DNA of 64,000 nucleotides from Actinomadura rifamycini DSM 43936 (GTDB lineage Bacteria > Actinomycetota > Actinomycetes > Streptosporangiales > Streptosporangiaceae). The stretch is taken from contig NZ_AULB01000025.1 of NCBI RefSeq assembly GCF_000425065.1, forward strand, positions 62,001-126,000, given 5' to 3'. Shown piece by piece: positions 1 through 7,713 of this stretch. Within the stretch, counting starts at the first letter, position 1, and the number at the start of each line of letters is the position of its first letter. The notes below the pieces were generated by a model. It ran no database searches. It was not told the DNA's origin and saw nothing but the letters and a program-made list of their open reading frames with translations. The position numbers and the translations under genes are program-made.

Positions 1-883
1 ACGACCCGGCCGTCCCGGTGAGCCAGTACAGCGTCACGGTCGTGAGCAGCCGGTCGTCGTCGACGCCGATCGCGGGGTCCGTCCAGGCGGTGACCCGGTC
101 GGCGATCCACGCGAGCTGGCCCGCGGGGGAGTCGGCGAGGGAGTACGCGATCGTCTGCGGGCGCGTGGACTGCATGACCCAGTACCCGGCCGGGGCGGAC
201 ACGTACTCCTTCTGCCGGGCGAGCCGCTCCAGGTCGTCCTGCGTGAGGCCCTCGGTGTCCCCTGGCGGGGACGGCAGGTAGTTCGTGTGCACGCCCACCA
301 CTCGGTCTTGGGCGAGACCGGCCAACCCGAGCGAGACCGGCCAACCCCAGTCGCCGCCCTGCACGCCGTACCGGCCGTACCCAAGACGGTCCATCAGCTC
401 GGCCCAAGCGCGCGCTATGCGGGCCACGTTCCATCCGGTGTCGCGCGTCGGCCCGGACAGCGTGAACCCCGGCAGGGACGGGACGACCACGTGGAACGCG
501 TCGGCCGGATCGCCGCCGTGCGCGCGCGGGTCGGTGAGCGGCCCGAGCATGTCGAGGAAGTCGGCGGACGCGCTCGGCCACCCGTGCGTGACGATCAGCG
601 GCAGCGCGTCCGGCTCGGGGGAGCGGACGTGGAAGAAGTGCACGTCCGCGCCGTCGATCTCGGTCGTGAACTGCGGGAACTTGTTGATCCGCGCCTCCTG
701 GGCCCGCCAGTCGAAGCCGGTGCGCCAGTGGTCGACGAGTTCCTTCATGCGGGCCCGCGGGACGCCGCGCTCCCAGCCGGAGCCCGGCGGCTCGTCCGGC
801 CACCGGACGCGGTCCAGCCGGGCCGCGAGGTCGTCGAGGTCGCGTTGCGGGACGTCCAGCGTGTACGGGGTGATCTCAGACAT
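1..883 (-). CDS. Epoxide hydrolase, microsomal type (3' end outside window)
   Basis: About 294 N-terminal residues of an alpha/beta-hydrolase that opens epoxides to diols are visible; the gene runs off the window start, so the catalytic His and acid are not seen. Residues 1-95 fit the N-terminal epoxide hydrolase (EHN) cap. HGWP at 100-103 is the oxyanion-hole motif, and GGDWG carries the nucleophile Asp178. The ATG start overlaps the end of the upstream NTF2-like gene by 8 bp, so the two are probably translationally coupled and co-transcribed. The divergent MarR-type gene and its three operator palindromes lie upstream of the pair and are the likely control. Substrate unknown. The family call is firm; the physiological role (detoxification or catabolism) is inference. 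Confidence 0.9.
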   Translation of the reverse strand, partial: MSEITPYTLDVPQRDLDDLAARLDRVRWPDEPPGSGWERGVPRARMKELVDHWRTGFDWRAQEARINKFPQFTTEIDGADVHFFHVRSPEPDALPLIVTHGWPSASADFLDMLGPLTDPRAHGGDPADAFHVVVPSLPGFTLSGPTRDTGWNVARIARAWAELMDRLGYGRYGVQGGDWGWPVSLGLAGLAQDRVVGVHTNYLPSPPGDTEGLTQDDLERLARQKEYVSAPAGYWVMQSTRPQTIAYSLADSPAGQLAWIADRVTAWTDPAIGVDDDRLLTTVTLYWLTGTAGS

Positions 884-1265
884 TCGCCGCCTCCCAGATC
901 GGGTCCGCCTGGACCCGGGTGATGCGCCAGCCGTCCGCCGTCCGGACGGCCCGCAGGTCGTAGCGCTCGCCGAGCAGGCGCGGGCCGTCCGCGCCCGCGA
1001 AGACGGCCAGCAGGTTCGCCGTCACCCGCACCCGGTCGCCGTCCGGTTCGAACCGGTGGTCGGTGATGAAGTGCTGGGTCGGCACGGTGTGGTTCCGGCG
1101 CGCCTGCCGGACGAGCGCGTCCCGTCCCCGCGCGGCGCCCCCGGCGGTGTGCACCTCGGCGTCCGCGGTGAAGAAGCGCGCGGGGTCGTCGAAGGTCGCG
1201 CCGTCCAGCCAGCGCCCCAGCCGGGTGACCAGGTCGGTGAGTTCGATGCGGTCGTGGGCGTCCAC
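876..1265 (-). CDS. NTF2-like / SnoaL-type small protein
   Basis: This is a 129-residue protein of the cone-shaped NTF2-like superfamily, which includes SnoaL cyclases, limonene epoxide hydrolases and non-enzymatic binding proteins. The N-terminal helix pattern (DRIELTDLVTRLGRWLDGATFDDPARFFTADAEVHTAGG) and the C-terminal strand GWRITRVQADPIW are typical, as is the length. The GTG start is preceded by GGAG at a good distance. It is the first gene of a two-gene unit with the epoxide hydrolase, and its start codon lies about 13 bp from the first palindrome of the MarR-type operator. It may process the same substrate as the hydrolase, but the sequence does not show a catalytic residue set I can assign. 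Confidence 0.85.
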   Translation of the reverse strand: MDAHDRIELTDLVTRLGRWLDGATFDDPARFFTADAEVHTAGGAARGRDALVRQARRNHTVPTQHFITDHRFEPDGDRVRVTANLLAVFAGADGPRLLGERYDLRAVRTADGWRITRVQADPIWEAANV

Positions 1266-1277
1266 GGACGCTCCTTT

Positions 1278-1335
1278 CGTTGGTTACTCCAACGTTGGCG
1301 ACGCCAACGATAACCGATCGTTGGTGCTGCCAACA
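1278..1335. promoter_or_regulatory. Three tandem 17-bp palindromes, probable MarR operator
   Basis: CGTTGG-N5-CCAACG occurs exactly at 1278-1294 and 1293-1309 and with one end mismatch at 1319-1335. The sites fill the gap between the divergent NTF2-like and MarR-type starts and are the only strong palindromes there. The first two overlap by two bases (centres 15 bp apart); the third is 26 bp further on. Confidence 0.75.
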
Positions 1336-1354
1336 ACCTTGTAGGCTGGCCCGC

Positions 1355-1810
1355 GTGAACACCGCCGACTCCGGGCCGCTCGACCGCCTCCACCGCCTGC
1401 CGAGCTGGCTGATCGCCCAGGCGTCCGCGCACAGCCACCGCCTGGTGACCGACGCCTTCGCCGCCGTCGGCGCCCGCGGGTACCACTACCGGCTGCTCGC
1501 CGCCCTCGAGCAGTTCGGCCCCGCGAGCCAGGCCGAACTCGGCCGCAGCACCGGCATCGACCGCAGCGACGTCGTCGCCGCCCTCAACGAACTCGCCGCC
1601 GACCGGTGCGTCGACCGCGCCCCCGACCCCGCCGACCGGCGCCGCAACATCGTCACCCTCACCCCGGACGGCGCCCGCCGCCTGCGGCGGCTCGACACCG
1701 TCATCGCCGGCGTCCAGGACGATCTGCTCGCCCCGCTGCCCCCCACCGACCGCGACCGGCTCGTCGACCTGCTCGCCCGCCTCACCGACCACCACGCGCC
1801 GCCCGGCTGA
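1355..1810 (+). CDS. MarR-family transcriptional regulator
   Basis: This is a winged-helix repressor of 151 residues. The segment around AELGRSTGIDRSDVVAALNEL is the recognition helix, and DRCVDRAPDPADRRRNIVTLTPDG is the MarR wing with its DxRDRR-like signature. GTG at 1355 is chosen because it gives the usual MarR length and places the operator upstream; an earlier in-frame ATG at 1280 would lie inside the palindromes. It is divergent from the NTF2-like/epoxide hydrolase pair and probably represses both directions, with release by an aromatic or epoxide-type ligand. The ligand is inference. Confidence 0.9.
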   Translation: MNTADSGPLDRLHRLPSWLIAQASAHSHRLVTDAFAAVGARGYHYRLLAALEQFGPASQAELGRSTGIDRSDVVAALNELAADRCVDRAPDPADRRRNIVTLTPDGARRLRRLDTVIAGVQDDLLAPLPPTDRDRLVDLLARLTDHHAPPG

Positions 1811-1847
1811 CCTCCGCCGGTCGATCGCCCCCCACGAGGAGCCGCCC

Positions 1848-2351
1848 ATGCCCATCCGCTTCGTCGAACTGCCCGCAGCCGCGCTGCGCGCGCTCGCCGA
1901 CGGCGACCTCGACCGCGCCTCCGCCGCCGCCGGCGTCGCGCTCACCGACTACTTCCGGACCGACGACGCCAAGGGCCTCTGGCGCCGCCGCCTCGACCAG
2001 CTCGCCCGCGACCCGGCCGACGCGCCCTGGATCGCCCGCGCCGCCGTCGCCGAACCGGACGGCGTCGTCGTCGGGCACGCGGGCTACCACGCCGCCCCCG
2101 ACGGGACCGGCACCGTCGAGATCGCCTACGCCGTCGACCCCGCGCACCGCCGCCGCGGCCACGCGCGGGCGATGCTCGCCGCGCTCCTCGACCGGGCCGC
2201 CGCCGAGCCGTCCGTCCGGACGGTCCGCGCGTCGATCAGCCCGGACAACGCGGGCTCGCTCGCGACCATCGCCGGGCAGGGCTTCGTCCACGTCGGCGAG
2301 CAGTGGGACGAGGAGGACGGCCGCGAACTGCTCTTCGAACGCCCCGCCTGA
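1848..2351 (+). CDS. GNAT-family N-acetyltransferase
   Basis: This 167-residue acetyl-CoA-dependent acetyltransferase has the core GTVEIAYAVDPAHRRRGHARAMLAAL at about 88-113, which contains the RRRGHA acetyl-CoA pyrophosphate loop, and DNAGSLATIAGQGF as motif B (Asn-stacking helix). A GAGGAG ribosome-binding site precedes the ATG. It lies 37 bp after the MarR gene on the same strand and may be read through with it. The acceptor substrate cannot be told from the sequence. Confidence 0.9.
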   Translation: MPIRFVELPAAALRALADGDLDRASAAAGVALTDYFRTDDAKGLWRRRLDQLARDPADAPWIARAAVAEPDGVVVGHAGYHAAPDGTGTVEIAYAVDPAHRRRGHARAMLAALLDRAAAEPSVRTVRASISPDNAGSLATIAGQGFVHVGEQWDEEDGRELLFERPA

Positions 2352-2424
2352 CCGCGCACCGCGACGCCGCCGCCCGCCGCGCCGTCATCGGCGTGGCGGG
2401 CGGCGGCGTCCCGGGCCGCCGGCC

Positions 2425-2646
2425 TCAGCCGTCGAACCTGAGCAGGTCCCCCGGCTGGCAGTCCAGCTCCCGGCAGATCGCGCTCAGCGTCGAGAACCGG
2501 ATCGCCTTCGCGCGGTCGTTCTTCAGCACCGACAGGTTCACGACCGTCACGCCCACCCGTTCGGCGAGCTGCGCCAGCGTCATCCCCCGCTCCTTCAGGA
2601 GCGCGTCGAGGTGCACCGTGATCTGGTGCGCGTCCTCCGACGGCAT
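2425..2646 (-). CDS. Small XRE-family HTH regulator
   Basis: This 73-residue protein is almost entirely a Cro/CI-type helix-turn-helix: LKERGMTLAQLAERVGVTVVNLSVLKNDRAKAIRFSTLSAICRELDCQPGDLL. Small regulators of this type (the YozG-like group) are typically encoded directly after a DUF2975 membrane protein, as here. Its ATG shares one base with the stop of the upstream DUF2975 gene (TGATG), which indicates translational coupling. The probable target is the AT-rich repeat site upstream of the DUF2975 gene. Confidence 0.9.
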   Translation of the reverse strand: MPSEDAHQITVHLDALLKERGMTLAQLAERVGVTVVNLSVLKNDRAKAIRFSTLSAICRELDCQPGDLLRFDG

Positions 2647-3254
2647 CAGACGAGGCCCTCGGTGTCGGCGCGCAGCCGGGTGCCGTGCCGGAACGCGCCC
2701 GCCACCGCGAACAGCAGGATCGCCACCAGCACCCACAGCCCGGACGGCTCGTAGCCGGTCCGCGCGGCTTCCTCGGCCCACGTCCCGTCCACCAGCGCGC
2801 CCGCGGTGAGCCCGGCCACCAGCGGGACGAGCGTGCCGGTGAGCAGGACGGCCACCGCGATCGCCGTCAGCCGCCGCGCGTTCTCCGGGGCGAACGCGTC
2901 GCCGTCGTGGAAGGTGCGCACCATCCGCAGGAGCCGCTCGAGGATCACGACGAACAGGATCGCACCGGTCACCCCCGGGAGCACGATCAGGACACGCTCC
3001 CACAGTCCCGGGTCGGCGAAGACCAGCTCCGCCTCGTGCAGCCCCCGCAGCTCGACGCCGTCCCCGGCGACCGCTCCCCCGACGCCCTCCGCGCCGTCCA
3101 GCCCGACCGTCCGGGAGTCGACCCCCGGGAGCGGCCCGATCACCCGCAGGACCGGGACCACCACCCCGAACAGCCCCACCAGCAGCAGCACCAGCGCGAC
3201 CACCCCCTCGAGCGCCCGCCCGTCGACCCGTCTCCACCACGCCACAGCGTCCAT
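2646..3254 (-). CDS. DUF2975 membrane protein
   Basis: This 202-residue integral membrane protein has four predicted transmembrane segments, about residues 15-38, 95-115, 135-160 and 176-193. Spacing and the FHDGDAFAPENARRLTAIA motif between the second and third segments are characteristic of DUF2975. The ATG at 3254 has GGAGG upstream; an ATG at 3278 is possible but lies in the operator-like repeats. It is coupled to the XRE regulator. Family function is not established; such pairs may act as membrane-linked transcriptional switches, which is an inference from the pairing. Confidence 0.85.
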   Translation of the reverse strand: MDAVAWWRRVDGRALEGVVALVLLLVGLFGVVVPVLRVIGPLPGVDSRTVGLDGAEGVGGAVAGDGVELRGLHEAELVFADPGLWERVLIVLPGVTGAILFVVILERLLRMVRTFHDGDAFAPENARRLTAIAVAVLLTGTLVPLVAGLTAGALVDGTWAEEAARTGYEPSGLWVLVAILLFAVAGAFRHGTRLRADTEGLV

Positions 3255-3277
3255 CCCCGCCCCCTCCAGGAGCTCCA

Positions 3278-3309
3278 TATCGTTAATCGATAATAACGAT
3301 AAACGATAA
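3278..3309. promoter_or_regulatory. AT-rich CGATAA repeats, probable XRE operator
   Basis: TATCGTT at 3278-3284 and AACGATA at 3295-3301 form an inverted repeat around TCGAT, with a further AACGATAA copy at 3302-3309. The stretch is strikingly AT-rich for this chromosome and sits immediately upstream of the DUF2975-XRE pair, so it probably combines the promoter -10 region and the operator. Confidence 0.6.
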
Positions 3310-3420
3310 CCCCCTGTCAACCCCCCAAGAGCCCCCGCCCGCATCCCCCCCCCCACCCCCGGTCCCCCCCCAGCCACCGTCCCCTCGCCACCAGGCCCCC
3401 GACCACCGAACCTCCGCCAT

Positions 3421-3751
3421 CCGGTCCCTGGCCGCCGGACCCTGGTTACCGGACCCTGGCCGCCGGTCCCTGGCCACCGGACCCCTCGCCACCGGACCCC
3501 TCGCCGCCAGGTCCCGGCCACCGGACCCTCGCCCTCCGGTCCCCAGCCACCAGGTCCCCGGCCGCCAACTCCTCAGTCACCGGACCCTGGCCACGGACCC
3601 TCGCCCCCAGGTCCCGGCCACCGGTCCCTCGCTACCGGACCCATCGCCACCCGCCCCTGGCCAGCGGGCCCTCGCCACCCGGTCCCCGGCCACCAGGTCC
3701 TCCACCACCAGGTCCCCGGCCGTCAGCTCCTCAGCCACCGGTTCCTTAGCC
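3421..3751. repeat. 14-15-bp minisatellite, about 23 degenerate units
   Basis: Consecutive units follow the pattern CCGG[AT]CCC[TC][GC]GCC[AG]C with frequent CCAGGTCC variants. I can segment about 23 of them. Unit length alternates between 14 and 15 bp (a few 13), so no reading frame is kept through the array; this argues against a coding repeat. One strand is strongly pyrimidine-rich. The preceding 100 bp (3310-3420) is C-rich filler of similar flavour. It forms most of the 787-bp gene-free gap between the DUF2975 and ABC genes. Confidence 0.8.
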
Positions 3752-3769
3752 GGAGCGGGCCGGTACCAC

Positions 3770-3860
3770 TGCGATTGCGAGCGAAGCCAGGTTCGAGCGA
3801 AGCAAGAACCTGATCGCGCAGCGAGCCCCCTGGGCAAGTCGGAGCGATGCAGCAATCGCA
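3770..3860. other. Structured non-coding element with nested inverted repeats
   Basis: An outer 9-bp inverted repeat (TGCGATTGC at 3770-3778, GCAATCGCA at 3852-3860) encloses an inner one (AGGTTC at 3789-3794, GAACCT at 3806-3811). The segment contains GCGAGCGAAGC-type words and has lower GC than its surroundings. No credible protein is encoded. It could be a dispersed repetitive element or the leader of a transcript; the rest of the gap up to 4041 holds an AT-richer patch (3911-3945) that may contain the ABC operon promoter. Confidence 0.45.
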
Positions 3861-4041
3861 CGCAAGGCCCGTTGAAGGAAGGCCGCCCCGCGGCCTGACG
3901 CCGAGGGCCTTGCAAATAAACACAGTGGGGTTTTGTCTACCTCGATCGGCGTGCTGGACCCATCTGCCGGGGCGTGCGCGGTCCGTAGCTTCGTATCCGG
4001 AGGCGCTCCGGGTGGGGGCGCACGGGCGGAAGGCGGAATCG

Positions 4042-4842
4042 ATGTTCGGACGCAAGACCGCGCCCCCGGCCGAGAGGTCGGGTGAGGCCCTTCGGCTCGA
4101 GGGCGTTCGGAAGGTCTACGGGACGGGCGACGGCCGGGTGGCGGCGCTGGACGGGGTGTCGCTGTCGCTGCCCGCGGGGTCGTTCACGGCGGTGATGGGC
4201 CCGTCCGGAAGCGGGAAGAGCACGCTGCTGCAGTGCGCCGCGGGGCTGGACCGGCCGACCGAGGGGCGGGTCCTGGTGGACGGCGCCGAGCTGGCGGGCG
4301 AGACCGAGGCGGCGCTCACCCGGTTCCGCCGGGAGCGGATCGGGTTCGTGTTCCAGCACTTCAACCTGCTGCCCGCGCTGACGGTCATGCAGAACGTGAC
4401 GCTGCCGCTCAAGCTGGCGGGGCGCCCGGTGGACCGGGGGGCGGCCGCGGACGTGCTGCGGCGGGTCGGGCTCGGCGACCGGCTCGGGCATCTGCCGGCG
4501 GAGCTGTCCGGCGGGCAGCAGCAGCGGGTGGCGATCGCGCGGGCGCTCGTCGCCCGGCCCCGCGTCCTGTTCGCGGACGAGCCGACGGGGGCGCTCGACA
4601 CGCGGAGCGCCCGGGAGGTCCTCGCGCTGCTGCGGGAGACCGTCCGGGCGGACGGGCAGACGATCGTGATGGTGACGCACGACCCGGTCGCGGCGGCCTG
4701 CGCGGACGCCGTCCTCTACCTGGCGGACGGGCGGATCGTGGGGCACCAGCCGGCGCCGACGGCCGAGGCCGTCGCCGAGCGGATGACGCATCTGGCCGAC
4801 GAGGTCGAGCGCCAGCGCGTCCCGGCGGGGGCGGGCCGGTGA
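4042..4842 (+). CDS. ABC transporter ATP-binding protein, MacB/LolD type
   Basis: This 266-residue ATPase powers the adjacent FtsX-like permease. Walker A GPSGSGKS lies at about 54-61, the Q-loop in FVFQHFNLLPALT, the signature LSGGQQQR, Walker B VLFADEPT and the switch His in VTHD. The FQHFNLLPALTVMQNV block is typical of the MacB/LolD/YvrO class, which moves antibiotics, peptides or lipoproteins rather than importing solutes. ATG at 4042 follows a GGAAGGCGG site; upstream in-frame codons would add residues read from the non-coding element. Its stop overlaps the permease start by 4 bp (GTGA). Confidence 0.92.
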   Translation: MFGRKTAPPAERSGEALRLEGVRKVYGTGDGRVAALDGVSLSLPAGSFTAVMGPSGSGKSTLLQCAAGLDRPTEGRVLVDGAELAGETEAALTRFRRERIGFVFQHFNLLPALTVMQNVTLPLKLAGRPVDRGAAADVLRRVGLGDRLGHLPAELSGGQQQRVAIARALVARPRVLFADEPTGALDTRSAREVLALLRETVRADGQTIVMVTHDPVAAACADAVLYLADGRIVGHQPAPTAEAVAERMTHLADEVERQRVPAGAGR

Positions 4843-6185
4843 CCGCCCTGGCACTGCGCTCGCTGCGCAAGCGGACCGGCGCGTTCACGGCGAGCTTCCT
4901 CGCCCTGTTCCTCGGCGCGACGATCCTGATGGCGTTCGCGTCGATGCTCGACACGGCGTCCGGCACGAGCGGGGCGGCCCACGAGACGCTGGTCACGATG
5001 GCGAGCGTCGTCGGCGGCTGGGGGCTGCTGCTGGTGGTGTTCGCGGTGACGTCCACGCTGACGCTGTCGGTGCGGCAGCGGTCCGCGGAGATGGCGCTGC
5101 TGAAGAGCGTCGGCGCGACGCCCGCGCAGCTCACCCGCATGATCACCGGGGAGGCGGCGGTGCTCGCGGTGGTCGCGTCGCTGCTCGCGGTCGGTCCGGC
5201 CGTCCTCGCCGGGCGCGCCCTGCTCGGGCTGCTGCACGACACCGGGCAGGTCCCGGGAAGCGTGCCGCACGCGTTCGGCCCGGTCGCGGTCTCGATGGGC
5301 GTCGGGATCACGTTCGTCTCGGCGGTCGGCGCCGCGCTGCTCACCGCGCGCCGCCTGGCGCGCGGCCGGATCGCCGACACGCTCGCCGAGACCGACTCGG
5401 GGCGGCTCACGAGGAAGCGGGCCGCCTTCGCGGGGCTCTTCTTCGCGGTCGCGCTCGGCGAGGCGGTCGTGACCGTGACGGTGATGCGGGACGAGGGCAG
5501 CAACGCCATGGCCACCTCCGGGCAGGCCGACATCTTCGCCGCGCTCGGCCTGGCGCTGCTCGCTCCGGCGATCGTGCGGCGCGCGGCGTCCGTCCTGGCC
5601 GGTCCGCTGCGCCGGTTCGGCGGCGTCGCGGGCGACCTGGCGGTCACCGGCATGCTGCGCCGGACGGGCGCGACGGCCGCCGCCGTCACCCCGGTGATCC
5701 TGTTCACCGGCATCGCGGTCGGCACCCTCTACATGCAGTCCACCGAGAACTCCGCCGCGGCGGCCGCGGGGATCGTCAAGACCTCCGAGGACAGGAACAT
5801 CGAGACGCTCAACTTCGTGGTGATCGGGATGGTGGTCCTCTTCACGGCGATCATGCTGGTGAACACCCTGGTCGCGGCCACGGCGCACCGCCGCCGCGAG
5901 TTCGGCCAGACCCGCCTCGCCGGGGCGACGCCGCGCCAGGTGATGGGCACGGTCGCCGTCGAGTCGGCGCTGCTGACCGTCATCGGCGTGGTCTGCGGGT
6001 CCGCGGCCTCGCTGTTCACGATCGTCCCGTTCAGCCTGGTCCGCGTCGACTCGCCGGTGCCGGAGGGCGGGGTGTGGACGTACGTCGGGGTCGTCGCGCT
6101 CGCCGCGGTCCTCACCGGCGCGACCGCCGCCCTGTCGACCCGCCGCGTCCTGCGCGCCCCCGCGATCGAGGCTGTCTCGGCCTGA
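4839..6185 (+). CDS. FtsX-like ABC transporter permease
   Basis: This 448-residue permease has two FtsX domains: three transmembrane helices around residues 60-175 and another set near 320-440, with additional helices at 15-35 and 195-260. RQRSAEMALLKSVGATPAQLTRMITGEA and RRREFGQTRLAGATPRQVMGTVAVESALL are the paired coupling-helix motifs of the family. It uses a GTG start within the end of the ATPase gene and forms one transport unit with it. No adjacent adaptor or regulator gene is present; the substrate is unknown. A bidirectional terminator follows. Confidence 0.9.
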   Translation: MTALALRSLRKRTGAFTASFLALFLGATILMAFASMLDTASGTSGAAHETLVTMASVVGGWGLLLVVFAVTSTLTLSVRQRSAEMALLKSVGATPAQLTRMITGEAAVLAVVASLLAVGPAVLAGRALLGLLHDTGQVPGSVPHAFGPVAVSMGVGITFVSAVGAALLTARRLARGRIADTLAETDSGRLTRKRAAFAGLFFAVALGEAVVTVTVMRDEGSNAMATSGQADIFAALGLALLAPAIVRRAASVLAGPLRRFGGVAGDLAVTGMLRRTGATAAAVTPVILFTGIAVGTLYMQSTENSAAAAAGIVKTSEDRNIETLNFVVIGMVVLFTAIMLVNTLVAATAHRRREFGQTRLAGATPRQVMGTVAVESALLTVIGVVCGSAASLFTIVPFSLVRVDSPVPEGGVWTYVGVVALAAVLTGATAALSTRRVLRAPAIEAVSA

Positions 6186-6198
6186 TCCGGCACGGTCC

Positions 6199-6227
6199 GT
6201 CCCCCGCGGGAGGCTCCCGCGGGGGAC
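6199..6227. terminator. Bidirectional hairpin terminator
   Basis: A perfect 13-bp stem (GTCCCCCGCGGGA) closes over a GGC loop between the convergent permease and SDR genes, which is the expected position for a shared terminator. No T-tract is visible. Confidence 0.75.
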
Positions 6228-6236
6228 GAACGTCGT

Positions 6237-7019
6237 TCAGCTCGCCTTCACCGAGCCGCCGTCGATCAGGTACTCGGCGCCGATGGTGTTGCCCGCGACG
6301 TCCGACAGCAGGAACGCGATCAGCGCCGCGACCTCGCCGGGTTCGGTGATGCGGCCGGTGGTGATCCCGGCCGCGGCCGGCATCCCCTCCAGCAGGGCGG
6401 CGTGCTCCACCCCGACCGCCGCGGCCATCTTGCCGCCGAAGCCGTCCGGGTCCTCCCAGATCGCGGTGCGGGTCACGCCCGGCGAGACGGTGTTCACGCG
6501 CACCCCGCGCGGCCCGAACTCCTCGGCCAGCGACTTGCCCAGCGCGGTGAGCGCCGCCTTCGCCGCGCTGTAGGCGACCGGGCCGGCGGCGGGCATCCGC
6601 GCGTTCATGGACGACACGTTGACGATCGACCCGCGCCGCTCGATCAGGCTCGGCAGCGCCGCGCGCGTCACCCGGACGGCGCTCATCAGGTTCACGTCGA
6701 GGATCGAGCCCCACGCGGCGTCGTCGACGTCGAGGAACCCGCCGGGCTCGACGGCGTCCCCGCCCCCGACGTTGTTCACCAGCAGGTCGATGCCGCCCAG
6801 TTCGGCGAACGCCTCGTCCATGAGCGCCGCGACGCCGTCCGGCGTGCTCAGGTCGGCCGCCACGGCGTGCGCCCCGGTCTCCTTCAGCTCGGGCGTGACC
6901 GTGCGGGCGGCGCCGACGACGCGCACCCCCTCGGCCGTCAGGGTCCGGACGGTCGCGAGGCCGATGCCCCGGCTGGCACCGGTGACCACGGCGGTCTTCG
7001 CGTCGAGGTTCAGCTGCAT
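6237..7019 (-). CDS. Short-chain dehydrogenase/reductase
   Basis: This is a 260-residue NAD(P)-dependent oxidoreductase of the classical SDR type. The cofactor motif TGASRGIG is at about 14-21, NNVGG in the central strand, and the catalytic set is Ser in VNVSSMNAR, Tyr and Lys in YSAAK. The C-terminus GAEYLIDGGSVKAS is standard. The chosen ATG at 7019 follows AAGGAG. It lies 72 bp downstream of, and on the same strand as, a TetR gene and is probably its target. The substrate is not predictable. Confidence 0.92.
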   Translation of the reverse strand: MQLNLDAKTAVVTGASRGIGLATVRTLTAEGVRVVGAARTVTPELKETGAHAVAADLSTPDGVAALMDEAFAELGGIDLLVNNVGGGDAVEPGGFLDVDDAAWGSILDVNLMSAVRVTRAALPSLIERRGSIVNVSSMNARMPAAGPVAYSAAKAALTALGKSLAEEFGPRGVRVNTVSPGVTRTAIWEDPDGFGGKMAAAVGVEHAALLEGMPAAAGITTGRITEPGEVAALIAFLLSDVAGNTIGAEYLIDGGSVKAS

Positions 7020-7091
7020 GACGTCTCCTTCTTGAACTACAGGTACAAAACAAGGGCCGAAAAAACGGCGGACGAACCGCCGCATACAGAG

Positions 7092-7670
7092 TCAGAGGGA
7101 GTCGATCACCCCGTCGATCACCCGGTTGAGCCGTTCGGGGCCGTCGGCGACCCGGGCCAGCAGCCGCAGGCCCACGACCGTGTTCGACAGCAGGCCGCCG
7201 AGCGCGGCCGCGTCCCGCTCCGGCGCGATCTCCCCCGCCCGCTGCCCCTCCTCGACCAACGCGCGGAAGGCCGCCTCGGTCCGGTCGAGCATCCGCCGGA
7301 CCAGCTCGCTCGCCTCCGGGTCGTCGCGCCCCAGCTCCGCGGCCGTGTTCACGGCCATGCAGCCGCGCCGCCCGCCGTCCGCGAGGTCCATCGCCACGAG
7401 CATCTCCAGCGCCCCGCGCAGCCGCTCCTTCACCGGCCCCGGACGCTCCAGCACCGCGACGAACGCCACCGCCTGGTCGTCCCGGTACCGCCGGAGCGCC
7501 CGCTCGAACAGTTCGTGCTTGCTGCCGAAGGCGTTGTAGAGGCTGCCCTTGCCGATGCCGATCGCGTCGACCAGGTCCTGCGGGGTCGTCCCGGCGTAGC
7601 CCTTGCGCCAGAACACCTGCATCGCCCGCTCGACCGCGACGTCCGGATCGAACTGCTTCGGCCTCCCCAT
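7092..7670 (-). CDS. TetR-family regulator upstream of the SDR gene
   Basis: This 192-residue TetR repressor begins MGRPKQFDPDVAVERAMQVFWRKGYAGTTPQDLVDAIGIGKGSLYNAFGSKHELF, the form typical of the AcrR-like subgroup with the C-terminal TetR_C domain containing RRGCMAVNTAAEL; that Cys-containing motif is common among electrophile- and quinone-responsive members. The 26-bp palindrome just upstream of its start is the probable autoregulatory operator. It is co-oriented with the SDR gene, suggesting a self-regulated operon. The inducer is unknown. Confidence 0.92.
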   Translation of the reverse strand: MGRPKQFDPDVAVERAMQVFWRKGYAGTTPQDLVDAIGIGKGSLYNAFGSKHELFERALRRYRDDQAVAFVAVLERPGPVKERLRGALEMLVAMDLADGGRRGCMAVNTAAELGRDDPEASELVRRMLDRTEAAFRALVEEGQRAGEIAPERDAAALGGLLSNTVVGLRLLARVADGPERLNRVIDGVIDSL

Positions 7671-7687
7671 GCCCGGAACACTAGCAC

Positions 7688-7713
7688 GGTTCTTGACCCC
7701 TAGGTCAAGAACC
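7688..7713. promoter_or_regulatory. 26-bp perfect palindrome, probable TetR operator
   Basis: Arms GGTTCTTGACC (7688-7698) and GGTCAAGAACC (7703-7713) flank CCTA. It lies 18 bp upstream of the TetR gene ending at 7092 and overlaps the last codons of the next TetR gene. It can also act as a terminator for that gene. Confidence 0.7.

Noticed and set aside
2646..3521. Extended DUF2975 start at 3521
   Set aside because: The extra residues are a translation of the minisatellite; the ATG at 3254 has a proper ribosome site.
3847..4842. Extended start of the ABC ATPase at 3847
   Set aside because: The added 65 residues come from the structured element and do not resemble ABC proteins; ATG 4042 has a good site.
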